Assembly: GCA_013331015.1 (NCBI GenBank)
Contig: DUHF01000059.1
Span: forward strand, 1,724-11,315
Length of the DNA: 9,592 bases
Source: Methanoregula sp.
Lineage (GTDB): Archaea; Halobacteriota; Methanomicrobia; Methanomicrobiales; Methanospirillaceae
Direction of reading: 5' to 3'
This document shows positions 6,962-9,592 of the stretch, one piece after another. Numbering within the stretch: position 1 is the stretch's first letter; each line of letters begins with the position of its first letter. The notes beneath the pieces are model-generated. The model was given only the letters and a program-made list of their open reading frames with translations, made no database searches and was not told the DNA's origin. A program made the position numbers and the translations under genes.

Positions 6962-7136
6962 CCCATGATATGAGACCGGAGTGCAATTTTGGGGGGAACT
7001 GAAATGAATACTCCCCGGGTTAACGACAACAGCGCTGGCACAGGGGGGAGATCACCTCAGCGAACCGGGCTGACTGGCAGGATTAAAAAAAAATGGCTCT
7101 TCGCTATTTCAAATGGGTAAGATAAACGATGAATTC

Positions 7137-7233
7137 ATTTTCCATTGTATTGTTTGAGCCGTCGCGGGGGCGCTTCTTTTTGGGGCGGCGGAATCCATCG
7201 CAGGGGGATTTGGGGGCCTCAAGCCCCCATCAT
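7137..7233 (+). repeat. Two-hairpin repeat, copy 3
   Basis: It opens with ATTTTC (7137-7142) and GTTTGAGCCG, followed by hairpin A pairing CCGTCGC (7159-7165) with GCGGCGG (7185-7191). Relative to copy 1, one A-T pair is replaced by G-C and one C-G by a T-G wobble. Hairpin B is GGGGGC-CTCAA-GCCCCC (7212-7228), followed by ATCATCG. The element lies 54 bases past the stop codon of the beta-RFAP synthase gene, on the opposite strand. Confidence 0.75.
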
Positions 7234-7279
7234 CGTCTTTATCGAAATTCGGGTTCACCCACACAAATCAGCGAAGGAC

Positions 7280-7287
7280 AAAAAAAA
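7280..7287 (-). terminator. Poly-T terminator of the beta-RFAP synthase gene
   Basis: On the minus strand the TAA stop is followed immediately by eight T. Such a run at the very end of the gene fits archaeal T-tract termination. Confidence 0.55.
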
Positions 7288-8367
7288 TTACCGGGAACTG
7301 ACGATCCGGATTCCCCGGTTGTCGACCTTTGTGGCTATGGCTACCTTCAGGTTCAGCGGTTTTAGGATCTTTTCCATGGATTTTTTATCCTTCTCAGTGA
7401 CAACCGCAATGGACGGGCCGACCGAACTCATACCGACAAACTCGAGTTTTGCCTCCCGGAGCAGGCTCATGTAGTGGTAGATCCCGTAACTGTGGTGCTC
7501 CACCTCGGCCCTTTTCGAACCGCGGAACTCGATCTCCCAGATAATCTCGCCGGCCTTTTTTACATCATCGCGTTCAAGGGCAGGGATGAGGTCCATCAGG
7601 AACAGGTAGGCTTTGAGCTCGCGGTCCCGGTAGTCGAGGGTCCGGGCCTTGTTCATCAAAAGATCGAACTCCTGCGTGCCGGCCGACGAGATATCGGTTG
7701 GTGGGATGATGATGTACACATTCCGGCCTTCCGCAAACGGGTGGTGGTAGGCGAGCGCAAGTTCGTCTCCCATGATGGCCATACCGCCAAACGTGCTGAC
7801 CGCCGGGCCGACCCCGGTCTCGAACCCGAACGCGATATCCCCTTCGGCCGTCTCCTCGCAGTAGTTGTGGCCGATGAGATGCCGGAGCTGGGTGTTTGAG
7901 AGCGGTGAGCCCACCGCCTCGTTCATGGCAGTTGCAACCGCGATCATGACCGTGCTTGTAGATCCAAGACCCACGTGTTTGTACTCGTGGTCCGTGACTT
8001 TGATGGCAAACCCTCCGGAATAGCCGACTGCTTTTTTGAAGACGGCAACAAAGTTCTCGATAATTGCTGCCCGGTTGTAGTCGATGGTTGTCTCCTTTTT
8101 TGTGCAGCTCACTTCTGCTGAACAATAGCACTGGATGGCAAACCCGATCCCGCCGCCGCCCGGGTGGTCCGGGGCAAACCGGTTCATGTCAAGAACGGTG
8201 AGATGGATCCGGGCCGGGGCCCGCACAGAAATTTTGCCCTTCTTCGGCTTGAGCTGGAACTTCTTCTTCTCAAGGCCGAGCGTCTTGAGGTTCTTTCCCG
8301 GGGGAAATGTCAAAAACTCGTATTCCACGAGGTCGAGATCGCCCCCGCGGATCTTCATGATCGCCAT
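7288..8367 (-). CDS. mptG: Beta-ribofuranosylaminobenzene 5'-phosphate (beta-RFAP) synthase, GHMP-fold
   Basis: The protein has 359 residues from ATG 8367. The enzyme joins PRPP to an aromatic acid (p-aminobenzoate, or 4-hydroxybenzoate in methanogens) with loss of CO2 and pyrophosphate, the first committed step to the arylamine part of tetrahydromethanopterin. The core starts at ISVRAPARIHLTVLDMNRFAPDHPGGGGIGFAI (46-78), typical for this family. The GHMP phosphate loop KHVGLGSTSTVMIAVATAMNEA is at 130-151, ETAEGDIAFGFETGVGPAVSTFGG is at 172-195, and the C-terminal GMSSVGPSIAVVTE is at 312-325. The frame stays open up to 8694, but the added 109 residues are proline/cysteine-rich, cross the second repeat and upstream DNA, and lack family character. 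A TATA-like box at 8401-8409 supports 8367; ATG 8358 is an alternative. The gene stands alone, with repeats on both sides. Confidence 0.93.
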   Translation of the reverse strand: MAIMKIRGGDLDLVEYEFLTFPPGKNLKTLGLEKKKFQLKPKKGKISVRAPARIHLTVLDMNRFAPDHPGGGGIGFAIQCYCSAEVSCTKKETTIDYNRAAIIENFVAVFKKAVGYSGGFAIKVTDHEYKHVGLGSTSTVMIAVATAMNEAVGSPLSNTQLRHLIGHNYCEETAEGDIAFGFETGVGPAVSTFGGMAIMGDELALAYHHPFAEGRNVYIIIPPTDISSAGTQEFDLLMNKARTLDYRDRELKAYLFLMDLIPALERDDVKKAGEIIWEIEFRGSKRAEVEHHSYGIYHYMSLLREAKLEFVGMSSVGPSIAVVTEKDKKSMEKILKPLNLKVAIATKVDNRGIRIVSSR

Positions 8368-8400
8368 AGGTAACAAGACTTGTGTTTGAGGCGTGATGAG

Positions 8401-8409
8401 AAAAATATT
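8401..8409 (-). promoter_or_regulatory. TATA-like box of the beta-RFAP synthase gene
   Basis: AATATTTTT on the minus strand lies 33 bases before the ATG at 8367. This predicts a leader of about ten bases and places the promoter between the coding region and the second repeat. Confidence 0.5.
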
Positions 8410-8537
8410 CCCTGCACCGCTCGCGGGAAAGGGGTGTGTTGAGACTCCCACGAGCGGCCGTCCACATCGAAAAAGGATAGCCGGGGATTGTTCTGGTGAT
8501 GGTGAAAGGTCCACCAGGCCCCTTTTTCCTGCCGTAC

Positions 8538-8620
8538 AACAGAGCGGGTGCCCCCCGTCCCCCTCCCCTCCCAACTGCCGCCACGGGCAGGCAGTCGTGC
8601 GGGCGGGGGAGAATGGTTGA
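8538..8620 (-). repeat. Second repeat, copy b
   Basis: This is the inverted partner of 6895-6961. On the minus strand it reads TCAACCATTC, a C-rich tract, and CGACTGCC paired with GGCAGTTG around CTGCCCGTGG. It carries 16 extra G-rich bases before the shared GGGCACC and GCTCTGTT end. It lies upstream of the beta-RFAP synthase promoter. Confidence 0.8.
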
Positions 8621-8717
8621 CCGTATGAGATTTTTACCAGGTATCCGGTTGTTTTCGTGCTTGCGTGGAAACGCACAGGAACAAAGGTTTGCACCCAGAA
8701 CAGGAAACCGGTAAATG

Positions 8718-8816
8718 ATTTTCACCGGTTTGAACCGCCCCGGGAGCATTCCTTTTTAAGGCAACGGGGGTTATCGTTTTTTTGGTATTGGGGAATCAAC
8801 GCCCATCATTTTTTTT
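8718..8816 (+). repeat. Two-hairpin repeat, copy 4 (degenerate)
   Basis: It begins ATTTTCACCGGTTTGAACCG and follows copy 3 through CGGGAGCATTCCTTTTTAAG (compare CGGGGGCGCTTCTTTTTGGG), ATCG, GGGGAATCAACGCCC and ATCAT, then a T8 run. Hairpin B keeps only about three pairs and hairpin A is poorly paired. The landmark order is intact, so it looks like a decayed member of the family. Confidence 0.6.
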
Positions 8817-8907
8817 GGAGTGCGATTTATTCCCAAAAAGGTTCCTGGGAAAAATTCCATGATGTGTGCCCGGAGTTGCAGGCTTCACTGGGCGATTTCA
8901 CCGAGTG

Positions 8908-8913
8908 AAAAAA
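8908..8913 (-). terminator. T-rich end of the DUF2148 gene
   Basis: Six T follow the TAA stop directly on the minus strand, with a weak CACT...AGTG inverted repeat just beyond (8886-8907). Confidence 0.4.
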
Positions 8914-9474
8914 TTACCGGCTGCCCGGCCGGTCAAAGAAGATGTTCTTTCCCGTGGCCGAGAGCGGGATCGCGTAAACTACCGAGCAGTCTTTTGAAAC
9001 CAGGCCAAGCTTCCGGGCAGCAACCCCGCCCGAATACATGATCCGGTTGTCGGCATTGTGAACCTGGGCAGTTTTGACCGCTGAACCGACCGCGATACCG
9101 AGGTCAGCCATCCGGATCACGCAGTTTGGGCCTTCAAACGGGGTGATGGCAGCCCGGCTCTTCTTCCGCGCCTTAACAAAATCCGCACAGGTGGCAAACC
9201 CGCAACCGCCGCAGTTGATGCCGGCAACCAGGTCTCCCCGGGAACCGATGATGACGCAGCCATCGGCTGCGGCAAGGTTCTTTGCATCCCGGAGAAAGAA
9301 GCCGATCCCCAGGTCTTTTCCCATCTTCTCAAGGGCAGTTGCGAGTTTTTTGCAATCCTTTTTTGCAAGCACGCGGATCTCAAGCGAGTCCTCGCCTTTT
9401 CCCTTGGGGGCAGTCCGGGCGGCAAGGGCCATGAGTTCTGCAACCGTCATGACGGCGTTCTGTTCCGGGGTCAT
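8914..9474 (-). CDS. DUF2148 ferredoxin-domain protein (predicted 4Fe-4S)
   Basis: The protein has 186 residues from ATG 9474, the usual family length. It starts with an alpha-helical segment MTVAELMALAARTAPKGKGEDSLE (9-32), typical of DUF2148, then an alpha/beta part ending in GCVIIGSRGD (72-81). The cysteine motif GINCGGCGFATC (85-96) gives C88, C91 and C96, and C118 in GPNCVIR may be the fourth ligand of an iron-sulfur cluster. The later GIAVGSAVKTA and SGGVAARKLG are also family-like. The proteins occur in anaerobic archaea and bacteria and are predicted cytoplasmic electron carriers or redox sensors; no partner has been established. The frame is open to 9540, but a TATA-like box at 9499-9507 lies 24 bases before ATG 9474, and the extra 22 residues look non-coding. 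No neighbouring gene suggests a partner. Confidence 0.9.
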   Translation of the reverse strand: MTPEQNAVMTVAELMALAARTAPKGKGEDSLEIRVLAKKDCKKLATALEKMGKDLGIGFFLRDAKNLAAADGCVIIGSRGDLVAGINCGGCGFATCADFVKARKKSRAAITPFEGPNCVIRMADLGIAVGSAVKTAQVHNADNRIMYSGGVAARKLGLVSKDCSVVYAIPLSATGKNIFFDRPGSR

Positions 9475-9498
9475 ACGGGAGTATTGGGCGGATGAGGA

Positions 9499-9507
9499 GG
9501 ATAAAGG
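9499..9507 (-). promoter_or_regulatory. TATA-like box of the DUF2148 gene
   Basis: CCTTTATCC on the minus strand ends 24 bases before ATG 9474, which predicts a leaderless transcript and decides the start against the longer frame from 9540. Confidence 0.45.
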
Positions 9508-9592
9508 TTGTTGGTGCAGAGCATTGAGCGGGAAGGGCAATGGTGGACACGGAGGCTGGAATCGGTTTTTTTTGCTCTGGAGAAAACCTTTC

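Larger units (their letters stand above)
6629..7287. other. 659-base gene-free stretch carrying three repeat copies
   Basis: No open frame here has family motifs. It contains a T7/A5 palindromic tract (6730-6741) that may end DedA transcription, copy 2 of the two-hairpin repeat on the minus strand (6771-6862), copy a of the second repeat (6895-6961), a poly-A tract (about 7085-7093), copy 3 of the two-hairpin repeat (7137-7233), and the A8 tract (7280-7287) that forms the poly-T end of the beta-RFAP synthase gene. Between repeats, at 6962-7136, I see nothing identifiable. Confidence 0.6.
8368..8913. other. 546-base gene-free stretch with promoter and two repeats
   Basis: Minus-strand frames through here are only open extensions of the beta-RFAP synthase frame. 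The stretch holds the TATA-like box (8401-8409), copy b of the second repeat (8538-8620), copy 4 of the two-hairpin repeat (8718-8816), a T8 run (8809-8816) and the A6 tract forming the T-rich end of the DUF2148 gene (8908-8913). At 8817-8907 I see nothing beyond a weak CACT/AGTG inverted repeat (8886-8907). Confidence 0.6.

Noticed and set aside
7050..7058. GATCACCTC, resembling the 3' end of 16S rRNA
   Set aside because: Only nine bases match, with no rRNA sequence around it; probably chance.
7474..7899. 141-residue plus-strand frame opposite beta-RFAP synthase
   Set aside because: It overlaps conserved GHMP motifs on the other strand and shows no family features.
4424..8816. CRISPR array
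   Set aside because: The repeats are about 100 bases, irregularly spaced, in both orientations and interrupted by genes, unlike short regularly spaced CRISPR repeats.
9475..9592. Gene or promoter at the right edge
   Set aside because: Apart from the DUF2148 TATA-like box and a T8 run (about 9566-9574), nothing can be assigned, and the window ends too soon.

Overview
The window looks like chromosomal DNA of a methanogenic archaeon, most likely of the order Methanomicrobiales. The main reason is a complete beta-RFAP synthase gene of the methanopterin pathway. Supporting signs are a PEGA-domain surface protein with a PGF-CTERM-type tail, TATA-like boxes lying 24-33 bases before start codons with little Shine-Dalgarno signal, poly-T tracts just after stop codons, and a bacterial-type mutS, which mesophilic methanogens are known to carry. 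No taxon below the order can be fixed from this sequence alone.

Layout. 1-599 (minus) is the N-terminal part of mutS, cut by the window edge. 656-1387 (minus) encodes a multi-pass membrane protein with an HExxH motif of the M50B-like metallopeptidase type. Divergent from it, 1482-3626 (plus) encodes a 714-residue thioredoxin-domain/six-hairpin protein of the YyaL/DUF255 family. It converges on a pyridoxamine-phosphate-oxidase-like flavoprotein gene (3627-4103, minus), and the two stop codons abut with no base between them. A long gene-free stretch (4104-4945) follows. Then come a divergent pair, the PEGA protein (4946-5797, minus) and a DedA-family membrane protein (5969-6628, plus), a second gene-free stretch (6629-7287), beta-RFAP synthase (7288-8367, minus), a third gene-free stretch (8368-8913), and a DUF2148 iron-sulfur protein (8914-9474, minus).

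The genes do not form one operon. Most stand alone with their own promoter-like signal, and they cover DNA repair, membrane proteolysis, redox/flavin chemistry, cell-surface display, membrane lipid transport and cofactor synthesis.

The most unusual content is in the gene-free stretches. They hold four copies (three clear, one degenerate) of a roughly 95-110-base repeat made of two consecutive GC-rich hairpins ending in CCCCCATCAT or a variant. They also hold two copies of a second hairpin repeat. Stem positions differ between copies in ways that keep base pairing. One copy of each repeat lies on each side of the beta-RFAP synthase gene, in mirror-image order. I do not recognise either repeat as a named family. 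A structured RNA, a terminator-like element or a MITE-like mobile repeat are all possible.
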